DNA of 64,000 nucleotides. It comes from Prorocentrum cordatum. Lineage: Eukaryota > Sar > Dinophyceae > Prorocentrales > Prorocentraceae. Positions 20,511 through 31,915 of the stretch are shown here, piece by piece. Under the pieces are notes generated by a model, which worked only from the letters and a program-made list of their open reading frames with translations, was not told the origin of the DNA and ran no database searches. The stretch spans positions 522,097-586,096 of the forward strand of contig CAUYUJ010003425.1 in the NCBI GenBank assembly GCA_963575745.1. The letters run 5' to 3'. The translations under genes and the position numbers were made by a program. Every line of letters begins with the position of its first letter. Positions within the stretch are counted from its first letter, which is position 1.

Positions 20511-21835
20511 TGAGTTGTCAACCCCACTGCTCGCGCAATCATCCCACCCACCCACCCGTAACTTGGTTTGCAAAACGCACGCGGTGACGATTGAGAAAAG
20601 TGCTTGGCGTTGGCTGGTCGACCTCTGCGGCCGCGCCAACCCAAGCGCGCAACGGCCGCCCAGTTCGGCGCGACCGTCGCGGACGCGGTGGCGCTGACAG
20701 CTGGGCGCATCACAGCGGGCACTTCAATGCGAGTCGGCGACTTAGGCGGGCGCGGCATCATGGCGACGTCGACAACGGTAGACGCGACGATGACAGTGGC
20801 GATGCTGGCGACGATGTTGACAACGACGACGGCGCGGCCAATGCGGGCGCCGATGCTGATCACGCCGACGACGATAACGACGCCCTCGCGTCGGCGATGA
20901 AGATTTTGGAAAGAGTTCGACATGCGCGCGCGGCCGGCGCGCGAGAGTGGCCCGCATGGTTTTACTTGACACGGATCGCGCCCCTCCAGCACGGGCGCAA
21001 GGGCGCGCGAATAATTCCGGCATGCGCGGCCAGAAGCCAGTTTGGCAGAATGCCATGACACTGATGAAACACCTACGGTTCCCTCAAGATTTCGCAAGAG
21101 CGCGAGCGCACGCTGCTTTGAAAACTAATGTTGCAAAACCATGTGTGTTTGCATGTTGTTGGGGCACTCGGTTTCGAAATCTCTGCGGAACCAAAGGTCT
21201 TGCCAGATCTCGGCATGCGCGCGCGACGACGCGCTCTCGCGCACTTCGTTCCACTTCTTGCAGGAGAGATTCTCGCGACGGCAGGGGCGCGAGGGCGTTC
21301 GCGCGATTTCGACATGCTCGCGCGAAACCCGCTTGGTAGTATGTGATGGAAATGTTAGAAACATAATTTTCTCAAGAATGTCGCAAGAACGCGCGCGCAA
21401 TTTTGCTTTGAACATCCGCGCTGCGAACCCCTATGTCTTATATGTTATTTTTACACTCGAATCTTAATCCCGCGCGAAACGGAAGGTTTTTGCAGGATTT
21501 CGGCACGCGCGCGCGACAACGCGCGTGCGTGAACTTCGTCTCATTGTTTGCATTGGCTTTTGAAAACTCACGGTTGCTGATGCGCGAGTGCGCGCGCGCG
21601 ATATGTTTTGCAAAGGATGGCGGGGGGGGGGGGGGGGGGGGGGGGCGGATACCGTCTGGGCTGGAATGTTATGAATTCATATGTCGGCTTGACGAGTGGG
21701 CAGCATAACATGTAATTTGCAAAACGCAAATAGGGAATCGATGATCCCGGGGGGGGGGTAGAGTCCACTCTCTGCCTAGATACGGAAAAAATGCGGTGCA
21801 ATAAAAGTGCGGCGAAATCTATGTGGTGCACTTCG
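20511..21835. repeat. Macro-array unit 2
   Basis: Same markers: CTGCTCGCGCAATC at ~20527, GCGGCCGC at ~20627, GCGGGG-run with TGGGCTGGAAT at ~21620. A minus frame over 20480-21097 resembles the minus frame of unit 1 (19500-19910) and unit 4 (23123-23584): all share NSFQNLH-type, PRPPKSPT and VGGMIA-type words. Confidence 0.75.
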
Positions 21836-23105
21836 CTTGTTCAACTTGAAGCTGTCCTCTCCACTGCTCGCGCAAACATCCCACGCTCCCACCTGCAACT
21901 TGGTCGCAAACCCTCTTAAGACCTTGACGGCGGGTGCCAAATGGCACTTGGCAACGACGCCGACGCCGACGACGACGGCGACGACGACGACGACGCCGCT
22001 GACAACGACTACGACGACACCGACGACATCCCCAACGACTACGACGACGATGACAACCGCGACGACCACGACATCACCGACGTCGACGAAGACGGCGACG
22101 CCGACGCTGACGACGACGACGACGATGGCAACGCCGACGACGACGATGCCGCCGACGACGACGACGACGACGACGCCGACGACGACGACGACGGCGACGA
22201 CGAAGGCGACGACGACGTCGCCAACGAAGACGACGACGACGACGGAGGAGGGAGGACGACAACGGCGACGACGACAACGACGAGGGAGGAGGCAAGAAGA
22301 CGACGACGATGACGACGACGACGGCGATGAAATAGGAGGGGCAACGACGAAACGTCGACGAAGACGACGAGGGAGGAAGGACGACCACGGCGACAACTAC
22401 GACGGAAACGACGACGACGCCAAGACGACGACGACGACGAGGAAAGACAAAGGACGACGACGGCGACGACGACGACGAGGGAGGAGGTGGGGCGGCGACG
22501 ACGACGACGACGCAAGAGCGCGCGCGCGCGCTTTTGTTGAATATCCGCGTTACGAAACCTGGTGTTTTTGCATGTTGCTTGAGCGCGCGACTGCTTGGGC
22601 GCGCGCGTGTCTGCAGAGGATTCTCGCGACGGCGCGTTCGCAAGGGCGTTCGAAAGATTTCGACGTGCGCGCGCGCGAAGCCCGTTTGGTCGCATTTTTT
22701 TGGCAATCTTGAAAAACCTATGGATTTCTCAATATTTCGCAAGAGCGCGCGTAAGCTTTTTTAGAACACCAGCGCTGCGAATCGATGTGTTTACGTGTGT
22801 TTGGGAAACTCGTTTTTGAAATCCTTCCGAAACCGAAGGTTCTCGAAGGATTTCGGCATGCGCGCGCGTGTGCAATTCGTCATATTGTGTACAAAGGATT
22901 CTTGAAATCTTATGACTTCGGATAAACAAGAGCACGCGCGGAGTATTTTTTGCAAGGGATGGCATGGGGGAGCGGCGCCGGCCTGACTGGGATAGTGTGA
23001 ATCCATATTTTGCAAGGAAGATGGGGCATAATCATATGCAGATTGCAATGCGAAAAGGTGGATCGTTAATTCCCGGGGGGGGGGGGGGGGTATAATCTGT
23101 TCTCA
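21836..23105. repeat. Macro-array unit 3, interrupted by a (GAC)n expansion
   Basis: Begins with CTGCTCGCGCAAACATCCCAC at ~21866 and ends with the GGGATGGCATGGGGG block at ~22957. The middle is replaced or expanded by GAC triplets (21955-22515). Confidence 0.7.
21955..22515. repeat. (GAC)n expansion
   Basis: About 560 bp of GAC/GACGAC triplets with interruptions; frames read poly-Asp, poly-Thr, poly-Arg or poly-Ser/Val and are spurious. Confidence 0.9.
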
Positions 23106-24480
23106 AAAAGGGGAACTAATTTTCACAAACGAGTTGACGCGCCCCATGCACTTGCAAACGCCCCACCCACCAACCCGCAACTTGGTCTGCAAAACCCACG
23201 CGGTGGCGATTGCGACGCATGCTTGGCGTTGGCCGGCGCATCCCCCGCGGCCGCGCCGACCCAAGCACGCGCGCGCAGCGGCCAGCATATTGGCGCGACC
23301 GACGCGGCCGCGGTGGCGCTGACCGCCGGGCACATCCCAGCGGGCACTTCAATGCAAGTCGGCGACTTGGGCGGGCGCGGTGTCATGGCAACGTCGACAA
23401 CGGTAGACGCGACAATGATAGCAGCGATGCTGGTGACGATGCTGATCGCGCCGACGACGAGGGCGGCGACCTCGCGTCGGTGATGAAGGTCCGGGAAAGA
23501 GTTCGACATGCGCGCGCGGCCGGCGCGAGAGCGGCCCGCGTGGTTTTTCTCGACGCGGATCGCGCCCCCCCGGCACGCGCGCAAGGGCGCGCGAATAATT
23601 TCGGCATGCGGCGCGAGAGGCTCCTTTGGCAGAAGTCCATTGAAATGTTGAAGAACTGATGGTTTCCTTCAAGATTCGCGAGAGCGCGAGCGCGCGTTTT
23701 TTTTTTTTTTTTTTTTTTTTTTGACAACTGACGCTGCGAAACGATGTGTGTTTGCATGTTTATATTGACACTCGGTTTCGGAATCGCTGCGAAACCGAAG
23801 GCTTCTAATGGACTCGGGCATGCGCGCGCGACGACGCACGCGCGCACTTCGTCGCGCGCGGGCACTTCGCCCCATTATGTGCAGGATTCTCGCGACGGCT
23901 CGCGCGCAAGGGCGCTCGAGCGATGTCGATATGCGCGCGCGGAACCCGCTTGGTAGCATGTAAAGAAACTATTGAAACAACATGCACTTTCTCAAAAATG
24001 CAAGCGAGCGCGCGCGCACAAGCTTTCTATATATAAAAAAGCCGTTGTGCGAAACCCTACGATATTGATATATTGATATATATATATATATGTGTGTGTG
24101 TGTGCGTGGGATACTCGATCCTGAAAGCCTTGCGAAACTTGGGGTTGTCGCAGGGCTTCGGCACGCGCGCGCGACGACGCGCGCGCACTTCGTCTCATTT
24201 TGATTGCAGGGGGCTTTGGGAACTGATGCTTTCTGTAAACAAGTGCGCGCGCATAATGTTTTTGCAAGGGATGGCGGGGGCGGGGGGGGGGGGCGGATGC
24301 CAAGTGGGCTTGGCTGGTGCGAATTCATATTTAGGGTGGGCGATGGGGCAGACTCATATGCAACTTGCAATACGAACAAGGGTGCGATTATCCGGGGGGG
24401 GGGCGAGTTTATTTTCTTTCGAGAAAGGACAGTCAATGGTGCGAGCTATGTGGTGTGAGCTATGCGCTGCTTAGTGCATA
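23106..24480. repeat. Macro-array unit 4
   Basis: Contains the CCCACCCACCAACCCGCAACTTGG start at ~23160, GCGGCCGC at ~23249, a T24-type run at ~23698 and the final GGGATGGCGGGGGCGGGG block at ~24268. The spacing between the G-run blocks of units 1-4 is about 1287, 1341 and 1311 bp. Confidence 0.75.
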
Positions 24481-24816
24481 TATAAAATTACGGATACGCA
24501 TCATATAATCGTCCTTGCGGCTTCAGAGCGCCCAGGACGGGCCCGCGATCCATCGCAAACGGCTCCGACGCGGCGCAAGGGAGCGTCAACGCGGGCCAAA
24601 AGGCGCGCAGGATGAACCCAAGAGGCCCTCGAGAGTGCCCCGGGAAGCCCACCAGTTCCCACGGGGCCAAGCCGCCCCCGCGAGGCCGCCCAGAGACCCC
24701 CGCAGGCCCAGGGGCGCCCGAGTGGGTTTCAAGATGCCCGCGGCGCGTGCCATACACGCGCATGGTGAATGCCATATGCGAGAACCGTTCATTTGTAATG
24801 ATAGACCTTGGGCAGA

Positions 24817-24999
24817 CATCTTCGGGGGGCCGGCAGCATCGCGGCATTTGCCGAATATGCCCGTGATCCCCCCCTTCTATTCACCATCGGAGTGGCCGCG
24901 CTGCCGACAGACGCCTACACCGCGTTGCGCGAGAGGCTCGGAGTCATTCCTGCTGGACGATTCGCCAAGGAGCTCTATGCGCTGATGACGCTCCCCTGA
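24817..24999 (+). CDS. Possible exon fragment
   Basis: A short plus frame reads IAAFAEYARDPPLLFTIGVA then ALPTDAYTALRERLGVIPAG and ends at a stop at 24999. The composition is protein-like, unlike the surrounding frames. An overlapping plus frame (24515-24985) is the alternative. No family recognised. Confidence 0.25.
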   Translation, partial: HLRGAGSIAAFAEYARDPPLLFTIGVAALPTDAYTALRERLGVIPAGRFAKELYALMTLP

Positions 25000-25082
25000 T
25001 CGACAGCGACCCCGCTTTGATCCAGGAGCTGCTGCATAGCGTCGAGCAACATTCTGACCTGCGAGGGGGCGCCCTTTGGAAA

Positions 25083-25760
25083 TTAACGATCGCTCATACA
25101 TATTGGTGCATCTCTGCCTGCCGACGGCCAGGTCGGGGCTGAACTCGGCCGCCGCTCAGGGGCAGCGGCGGGCGACGCTGAGGCGCTCGACTCGATGCGG
25201 TCGCGTTCCAGGCCCAGCAGGAAAAAGAAGAAGACAATGAAGAATAATAAGAATATCCGCATATTTAGTGTTTGGGTTGTCTCGAAGCTGACGCATTCAC
25301 TGCGCGCCGCGTGCGCGAACAAAACAGGGGGGGGCGGAGAGTCCACAGTTTTCAAAAAGCATCGCCTGCGGAGGATTTGCACTGCCATTTCTCGCCCCCC
25401 CCCTTCGCCCCCCTTCGGCCCCCGCCGGTGGCTCTCCCGCGCCAGACCGCGGCAAGGGAGTCGCGCGCGTTCCGTCGAAGAGGGGCGGCACGGGGTCGGG
25501 CTCCGCGCCCGTCGGGGGGGGGGCGCGCGGTCGACCGCCCTCCCATCCCGGTCCCCGCGCGTCGCGCACCTCTGGTCTCTCGCCGCCCGCGCCATTCCAA
25601 AGCGGCGGTTGCCGGGCCCCCCGCGACTGCACTTGCAGCGGGCGGCCCGGCGGCGTTGCAGGGCCAGCCCCGTGCGTCGAAGCTCTGGGCGCCCTCGGTG
25701 AGGAGCGGGGTGGGTTCCGTCATCTTCTTGTCCTGGCGGGCCCCCTGATGCTGCGAGCAC
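25083..25760 (-). CDS. Downstream part of candidate minus-strand host gene (unresolved exons)
   Basis: Two minus frames contain protein-like islands: TEPTPLLTEGAQSFDARGWP around 25660-25720, and RDRIESSASASPAAAPERRP around 25110-25200 after an A/T-rich stretch coding for Phe/Leu. Exon boundaries cannot be fixed by eye. Confidence 0.2.
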   Translation of the reverse strand: MLAASGGPPGQEDDGTHPAPHRGRPELRRTGLALQRRRAARCKCSRGGPGNRRFGMARAARDQRCATRGDRDGRAVDRAPPPRRARSPTPCRPSSTERARLPCRGLARESHRRGPKGGEGGGREMAVQILRRRCFLKTVDSPPPPVLFAHAARSECVSFETTQTLNMRIFLLFFIVFFFFLLGLERDRIESSASASPAAAPERRPSSAPTWPSAGRDAPICMSDR

Positions 25761-26115
25761 TGGGGCCCAGCCGACCGCCTCCGCTGCGCAGGGGGGCCAG
25801 TCCTCGTGCTCGCTGACCGGGGGCGGTCGCGCGTTGGGGGGGCTGGCCAGACGCCCAGGCGCGCGCGGGCTCCGCTCGCGGCAGCATCGGCAACCCTGGC
25901 CCAGCCGGGCTCGGCAGCAGCCCACACCAGCTCACCACCCACCGCCTCGTCCCCGCGAGGAAGCAGAGGAACGGGCCCCCCGCCGCGCGGCCCTCGGCCC
26001 GTCCTCGGCCAGGTCCAGGAGGGCCCAGGCAGGGGCCCCCGTGCGCTTTGGATGCGGTGCGCGGCGGGCTGGGCGCCCCCGCGCCCCCTTCCCGGCAGAG
26101 GTGCGCCACCTTTAC

Positions 26116-26183
26116 TGGCGCGCGCTCCAAGCGGGCTCGAAGGTCCCGGCTGGCGCAGTCAACCAGAGTAGGGGAGGGAAGTC
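26116..26183 (-). CDS. Candidate exon of the minus-strand host gene
   Basis: Follows an acceptor GGCCAG|GAC and reads DFPPLLWLTAPAGTFEPAWS then AR, ending at a donor CCA|GTAAAG. It is in phase with the exon at 26374-26523 if the ~190-bp interval is an intron. Like that exon it starts with AG|GAC. Confidence 0.35.
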
Positions 26184-26373
26184 CTGGCCGTGGCGCTTCG
26201 CTCAGCGGATGGGGGCCCCGCTGGGCCCGGGCCCCTGGCGCCCGTCGGGCGCTCGGGGTGGGCGGCCCCCCCCGGCCCGGATCGCGTCTCGACTGAGGTC
26301 GTCGTCGACGGGCCGCCCGCTTGGCCCCCGCCAGTCCAGTCCAGGAATGACAATTCAACCGTTTGTTTTCCAC

Positions 26374-26523
26374 CGCCGTGATCCACGTCCGGAAGCGCGG
26401 ATTCCTCTGAGCCCACTCGCAAAGATAACAGAGCGGTCGCAGGATATACTCATCGATGAGGCACCCCCCCAAGGCGACGATCAGGGCGAGGGCCGCGGAA
26501 GCGAAGAACTGGGCCGCGAGGTC
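26374..26523 (-). CDS. Candidate 50-codon exon with a membrane segment
   Basis: The minus strand shows an acceptor CAACTTAG|GAC at 26523 and a donor GCG|GTGGAA at 26374, enclosing exactly 150 bp with no stop. It reads DLAAQFFASAALALIVALGG, then CLIDEYILRPLCYLCEWAQR, then NPRFRTWITA. The first 20 residues plus CLI form a likely transmembrane helix, followed by a Cys-containing, basic juxtamembrane part. Just upstream another frame reads GNWGPLKILALLDWPARLTF, possibly the preceding exon. No family recognised. Confidence 0.45.
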
Positions 26524-27430
26524 CTAAGTTGGCCGATGTCCACGAGGTCCCGAAGGTCAGGCGCGCTGGCCAGTCCAGCAGGGCCAGGATCTTGAGGGGC
26601 CCCCAATTGCCCAAGCCCGCCCGGGCGATCTCCCGCCCCTCGAGAGCGGCCCCATCGACGCCTCTGGGCGCTGCGAGACCCCCCCCGCCAGGATCCCCCC
26701 TCCGGGCGGGGCGCCATCCTCGGCCTGGCTGTCCCCGCCGCGGGGCGATTCCAAACCGCAGGGGCGGCTTGCGCCCCTCTGGCTTGCCCCCCCAACCAGC
26801 CCCCCCACGCCCCCTTCGGCTCGGGCGCCCGAAGGGGCCGCGCGCCCCGAAGAAGCGCTGGGGCCGACGAGGCGGCCCCCCCCCGACGGAACCGCCCCCC
26901 AACCTCCCCTGCTTCTCCAGTGCGCGGGGGGCGCCCTTCGGTCGGGACTGCAGGTGGGCGGGCGCTGTTGGTCGAATCCCGACGCCCGCCTGCCCGTTCC
27001 CCTCGCCGCTCCCCGGTCGCGGGGGGGCTCCTCGAGGGCCCCTTCCCCTCCCCTGCTGGCGGCGCGCCCCTCCACCCACGCGCTGCGGCGCTGTGCCAGG
27101 GAGGGGGGGGGCCCGGTCTGGGGCTAGCCCCTTGCTTCGGCGAAGGTCGGGCCCGCCCCCGCATTCCGGGCCCGGCGCTCCTCGCGAAGGCGGGCCAGGG
27201 CCCGCCATGAAATATCCTGCGCCTCGGCTGGGATGGCCCCTCCACCGCCCACCTTCCTCCTGCCCTCTCCCCCGGCTGGGCCCTGGGGCGAGGATTTTCC
27301 CGGCGTCGGGGGGGGCGGGCGACCCCCGGCGCGGGGCGCCCCCCTCCCCGCCCCCCCGTCGGACTGACGTGGGCCCAAGCGGGGGTCCTGAATGCCTCCA
27401 TCATCCTCGTCTCCCGCGAAGTACAATGGC
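26524..27430 (-). CDS. Possible upstream exons of the same gene (unresolved)
   Basis: Minus-strand islands: RGVDGAALEGREIARAGLGN followed by WGPLKILALLDWPARL near 26560-26670, and AQDISWRALARLREERRARN after a CCGAG acceptor near 27130-27220. The intervening DNA is G/C-run rich and intron-like. Confidence is low because GC-rich frames are open on both strands. Confidence 0.2.
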
Positions 27431-27799
27431 GCGGGATGCCCTCCCCCACTGGGCCCTAACCAAGATTCTCAAGGAAGAAACTCCCCGCGGCGGGCTCCCT
27501 CGCCGCTCCCGCCGCCGGGCGGGTCGAGGGCCCGGCCTCCGCGGCCGGGCCCGCTGGCGCGGCGAGAGGCCCGCCCGGGCGGCGAACGCCGCGCCCAATG
27601 GGATAGCGAAGAAGCCCCCCAGGAAAAAACATCGCAGGCCTGGCGGGCCCCGAACGGCATTGCGGGCGCGCCCCCATCCGCAAAAAGGAACGCACGTAGC
27701 CCGTGCGAGAAAGGCTGCAAGTGGGGGAAGGAAAGAGAAAGAGCGCACGGCAGAAGGCTGAATTCAGTTGTTGAAACGGGGAAGCCCCAATAAGAGAAA

Positions 27800-27890
27800 C
27801 AGATTGAATACTACGAATAATAAGAATAATAATACTCATACTAATAAGAAGAAGAAGAAAAAGAAAAAGAAGAAGAATCAGGGTGAGGGC
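27800..27890. repeat. AAT/AAG-rich tract
   Basis: Interrupted AAT and AAG triplets, A-rich against a GC-rich background. Confidence 0.8.
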
Positions 27891-28049
27891 CGCACGGTCA
27901 TTTATTGCCCCTGGGTGCGTGGCTGGAATGGGAATCCGTGGTGAAGGTTATGCTTGTTGCGTTGCTGGATATTCATTTCTAAAAATGAACATTGCTGATC
28001 TCCGGGAGCGGTTCCGCGCGCTCTCGCCTCGACGCTGGCTACATTTTCT

Positions 28050-28680
28050 TTGAAAACGAGGCCCCCGCTCGAGCGTTGGCTTGAGCTTGAACATGAACCC
28101 TCGGAGGCCCAGCTACGACAACAACGGCTCCCGCTCGATACTTCCTCACAGTTTACCCCGAGACACCCTGGCCAGGGGGGCCCCCGAACTCAGGAACGAT
28201 GCCCTCGGCCCAGACTTCCTCGCAATTCAATTAAGTTCGCGGAGGCCCAGCTTGCTACATACTTCCCCACGATTTACTACGAGAGCCCCTGGCCAAGAAG
28301 GCCCCCGAACTCAGGAACGGCGCTCTCGCTCGAGTTCGACTTTCCCGTAATGCGCGCAAGTTGGCGCAGGCCCGGACACGGCGACAAAGGCCCCCGTTCG
28401 ATATTTCCCCAGGAGGTATTCCGACAGCCCCTGGCCAGAGAGGCCCCCGAACTGAAGAACGGCGCTCTCGCTCGAGACTTCTTCGCACTTCAGTCAGTGG
28501 CCGACAAGGAAAATATTCCCCCCGAAAGGGGGCGCATTCGAAGACGAAGTGGGCGGGCATCGAGGGCTGGGGTGCACGGAATGCAAGACACGCGTGCCAG
28601 TAAGAGCGAACAGTCTTAAAATGAATGTTGTTGTTGATGTTGTTGTTGATATTGTTGTTGTCGTTGTTGTTGTTGAACAC
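28050..28680 (+). repeat. Dispersed repeat family, copy 1
   Basis: Contains 80-100-bp sub-repeats around CCCCCGAACTCAGGAACG and CTTCCTCGCA, and ends with GGGCATCGAGGG...GAACAGTCTTAAA and a (GTT)n. The same end occurs at ~31160-31245. Confidence 0.65.
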
Positions 28681-28737
28681 TCACTGCTGCATCATAATTA
28701 CCTACGCGACCACCCTTGGGGTGATGAGGAGGTTCGG

Positions 28738-28759
28738 GGGGGGGGGGGGGGGGGGGGGG
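28738..28759. repeat. Poly(G) run
   Basis: About 22 consecutive G. Confidence 0.95.
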
Positions 28760-28767
28760 CCAACGTC

Positions 28768-29030
28768 TCACTCGATCGGTCTCGCTGTCGATATCACTGT
28801 CGATATCGCCATCGGTCTCGCTCGATCGATCTCACTCGATCGATCTCACAATCGATATCACTCGGTCTATATCATTCGATCGACCTCACAATCGATCTGC
28901 CCATCGATCTCACAATCAATCTCGCGATCGATCTCACGGTCGAACTCACAATCAATCTCACGTTCGGTATCACTATCGGTATCACTATCGGAACCACAAC
29001 CGATCTCACAATCAACGTCATCATCATCAA
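28768..29030. repeat. ~12-bp CGATCTCACAAT-type tandem repeat
   Basis: About 20 diverged units with the words ATCGATCTCAC and CAATC. It passes gradually into the CATCAT minisatellite. Confidence 0.85.
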
Positions 29031-30185
29031 CAACAGCATCACCGTCATCAACGCCAACAACATCATCATCATCTGGACGCCATCACCATCATCATCATAT
29101 CATCACCATCATCACCATCATCATCATCATCGGGGCACCAGCATTGTCACCATCATCATCATTAACATCATCAGCATCGGGACACCATCATCATTATCGG
29201 AACACCACCTTCATCATCATATCATCATCATCATGAACAACATCATCCACATCATCAGAATCATCACCATCGGGACACCATTATCATCAGCGACATCATC
29301 ATCAATACCATCACCATCGGGACACCATCATCATCGTCACCATCCTCATCATCACCATCCTCACCATCGGGACACCATCATCATCATCAACATCAGCATC
29401 ATCATCCGCATCATCGGGCCACCATCATCAAAACCATCATCATCACCCCATCATCATCCTAATCATCAACATCATCATCATCGGGACACCATCACCGTCA
29501 TCATAATCATCAACATAATCATCATCAACCTCATCATCATCGGGCACCATCGCTATCATCATCAGAATCAACAGCATCATCACCATCATCGGGCCACCAT
29601 CATCAAAACCATCATCATAATCTCATCATCATCCCCATCATCAAAATCATCACTATCGGGACACAATCATCATCACCACCATCATCGACCACATCATCAT
29701 CAGACCCATCATCACCGTCATCGGGACACCATCATGTTCATCTTCAGCATCATCATCTCATCAACATCAACATCGTCAGTATCGCCAACATCATCCGCAT
29801 CGGGACACCATCATCATCATGATCATCACCATCATCATCACCATCATCATCATCGGGACACCATCATCATCACCACCATCACCATCATCATCATCATCAC
29901 CATCATCATCATCAACAACATCATCGACATCACCATAATCGGGACACCGACGGGACACCGGCGGGACACCGGCGTCAGCACCACCATCATCAGCAACATC
30001 ATCAGCAACATCATCATCATCATCATCGGGACACCATCATCATCACCACCATCACCATCATCATCACCATCACCATCATCATCATCATCGGGACACCATC
30101 ATCATCACCACCATCACCATCATCATCACCACCATCATCACCATCATCATCATCAACATCATCGACATCACCATCATCGGGACAC
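29031..30185. repeat. CATCAT/CATCGGGACACC minisatellite
   Basis: More than 1.1 kb of CATCAT and CACCATCAT words, punctuated every 30-60 bp by ATCGGGACACC. One frame is open for 570 codons as His/Ile/Ser runs with HRDT punctuation; this is a repeat artefact. Confidence 0.9.
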
Positions 30186-30370
30186 CGACGGGGAAATCGA
30201 TTTCCCGGTAGGGGGGCTGCCCGCCCCATTTCGATCTCACCCCCTCACCTCCGATCGTTGATCCCCCCACCGGAACATATTGATTTTTCTCAATCAAAAT
30301 GTCCCCATCGACGCTCGCACCCTGTTTTTTGACATGGAAACTTTTGATGCTCAAACTGCGCCCCTGGCCC
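30186..30370. other. No feature recognised
   Basis: Short spacer. Part of it (GTGCATGCTG-like and TTTTTTCTCAATC words) is shared with ~31300-31360. Confidence 0.4.
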
Positions 30371-30947
30371 CCGGGTTACAACAACAACGGCTCCCGCCTG
30401 AGACCTCCTCACAATTTAGCTAGGACCCCCGACCCTTTTTCGAAACTTCCTCGCATTTGATTCAGGAATCGTGCTCTCGCTTGGGGCTTCCTTGCAATTT
30501 ATTTAAGAATCGCTTTCCCGGCGCTCTGGAGTCGCGCTCTCGCTGGAGACTTGCTTGGAATCTACTGAAGAATAGCGCCCTTGCGTTGGAATTTCCTGCA
30601 ATTTGCTCAAACACCGCGCTCCCGACACCCAGGCACCCAGGAGTCGCGCCCGTTGTGGCCCCATGCGCATGCCCCTCGTGGCCCTGCTGTCGCCGTTTGC
30701 GGCCCCCTCAGTGTCCTGCGTGGCCCAGTGGCTACCCTCAGTGGCCCCATCGTTGCCTTCTGTGGCCCCGCAATATCTGCCCTTCGTGGCCCCCGTTCGT
30801 TCGCGCTCTTCGCGGCCCCATACGCATTCCCTTCGTGTCCCCGCTGTCGCCCTTCGTTGCCTACTTCGTGTCCTTCGTGGCCCTGCTGTCGTTCTCTCTC
30901 GCTCTCGCTTTCGCTCGTCGTCGCCGTCGCCATCGTCGTCGCCGTCG

Positions 30948-30987
<40 letters not shown>

Positions 30988-31290
30988 GGTCGTGCCCCTG
31001 TCCGCCCCTCTTCGGGGTCGGGTCGACGGTCCGCGGCCGCCCTGCCGATCAGCGCTGCCGCTGGCCAGGCCGACGGCCCGCGGCCGCCCCGCCGCTTGCC
31101 CGGGCCCGGCTTGCGGGAAAGAACGGTGCATCCCCCAAAGGGGTTCGATCGCAGACGAGGAGGGCGAGCATCGAGGGTTTGGAAAATACGCGTTATGGGA
31201 CACTCGAGCAAATAAGGGCGAACAGTCTTAAACTGATTGTTGTTGTTGTTGTTGAATTCTCACTTCTGAAGAATAATTATTGTTGATCCC
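30371..31290 (+). repeat. Dispersed repeat family, copy 2
   Basis: Starts with TACAACAACGGCTCCCGCC, runs through CTTCCTCGCAATTT-type sub-repeats and GTGGCCCC-type repeats, and ends with GAACAGTCTTAAACTGATTG and (GTT)n. Copy 3 (31356-31915) matches it closely for the first ~550 bp. Confidence 0.75.
30908..31003. repeat. (CGT)n microsatellite
   Basis: CGT/CGTCGT triplets inside copy 2; absent from copy 3. Confidence 0.9.
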
Positions 31291-31355
31291 CCCTCACCGG
31301 TGCATGCTGTTTTTTCTCAATCTAAGCGTGCCCCTCGACGCTGGCACCCTGTTTT

Positions 31356-31915
31356 TTGACAGGGAAAGCCCCCCTGCTCAAACTGGCCCCCCAGCCCCCG
31401 GGTTACTACAACAACGGCCCCCGCCTTAGACTTCCTTACAATTTAGCCAGGACCCCCGCTCCCGCCCGAGACTTCCTCGCATTTTATTCAGGAATCGCGC
31501 TCTCGCTTGGGACTTCCTTACAATTTATTCAAGGATCGCTCTCCCGGCGCTCTGGAATCGCGCTTTCGCTGGAGACTTGCTTGAAACTTATTGAAGAATG
31601 GCCTTGCGTCGGAATTTCCTGCAAGCGCCGCGCTCCCGACACCCAGGCACCCAGGAGTCGCGCCCGTTGCGGCCCCACGTGCATGCCCTTCGCGGCCCCG
31701 CTGTCGCCATTGCGCCCCCTTTACTGTCCTACGTGGCCCAGTTGCTACTTTTAGTGGCCCCATAATTGCCTTCTGTGGCCCCGCATTATCTGCACTTCGT
31801 GGCCCCCGCGCGTTCGCGCTCTTCGTGGCCCCATGCGCATTCCCTTCGTGTCCCCGCTGTCGCCCTTCGTTGCCTACTTCGTGCCCTTCGTGACCCTGCT
31901 TTGTGTTCGTCTGGC
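31356..31915 (+). repeat. Dispersed repeat family, copy 3
   Basis: Same order of blocks as 30371-30900, including ACACCCAGGCACCCAGGAGTC and CTGTCGCCCTTCGTTGCCTA. Confidence 0.75.

Noticed and set aside
21807-22742. Long acidic, Thr-rich and Arg-rich frames on both strands
   Set aside because: They come from the (GAC)n expansion.
28549-30261. 570-codon plus-strand frame rich in His, Ile and Ser
   Set aside because: It is the translation of the CATCAT minisatellite; other frames of the repeat are also open.
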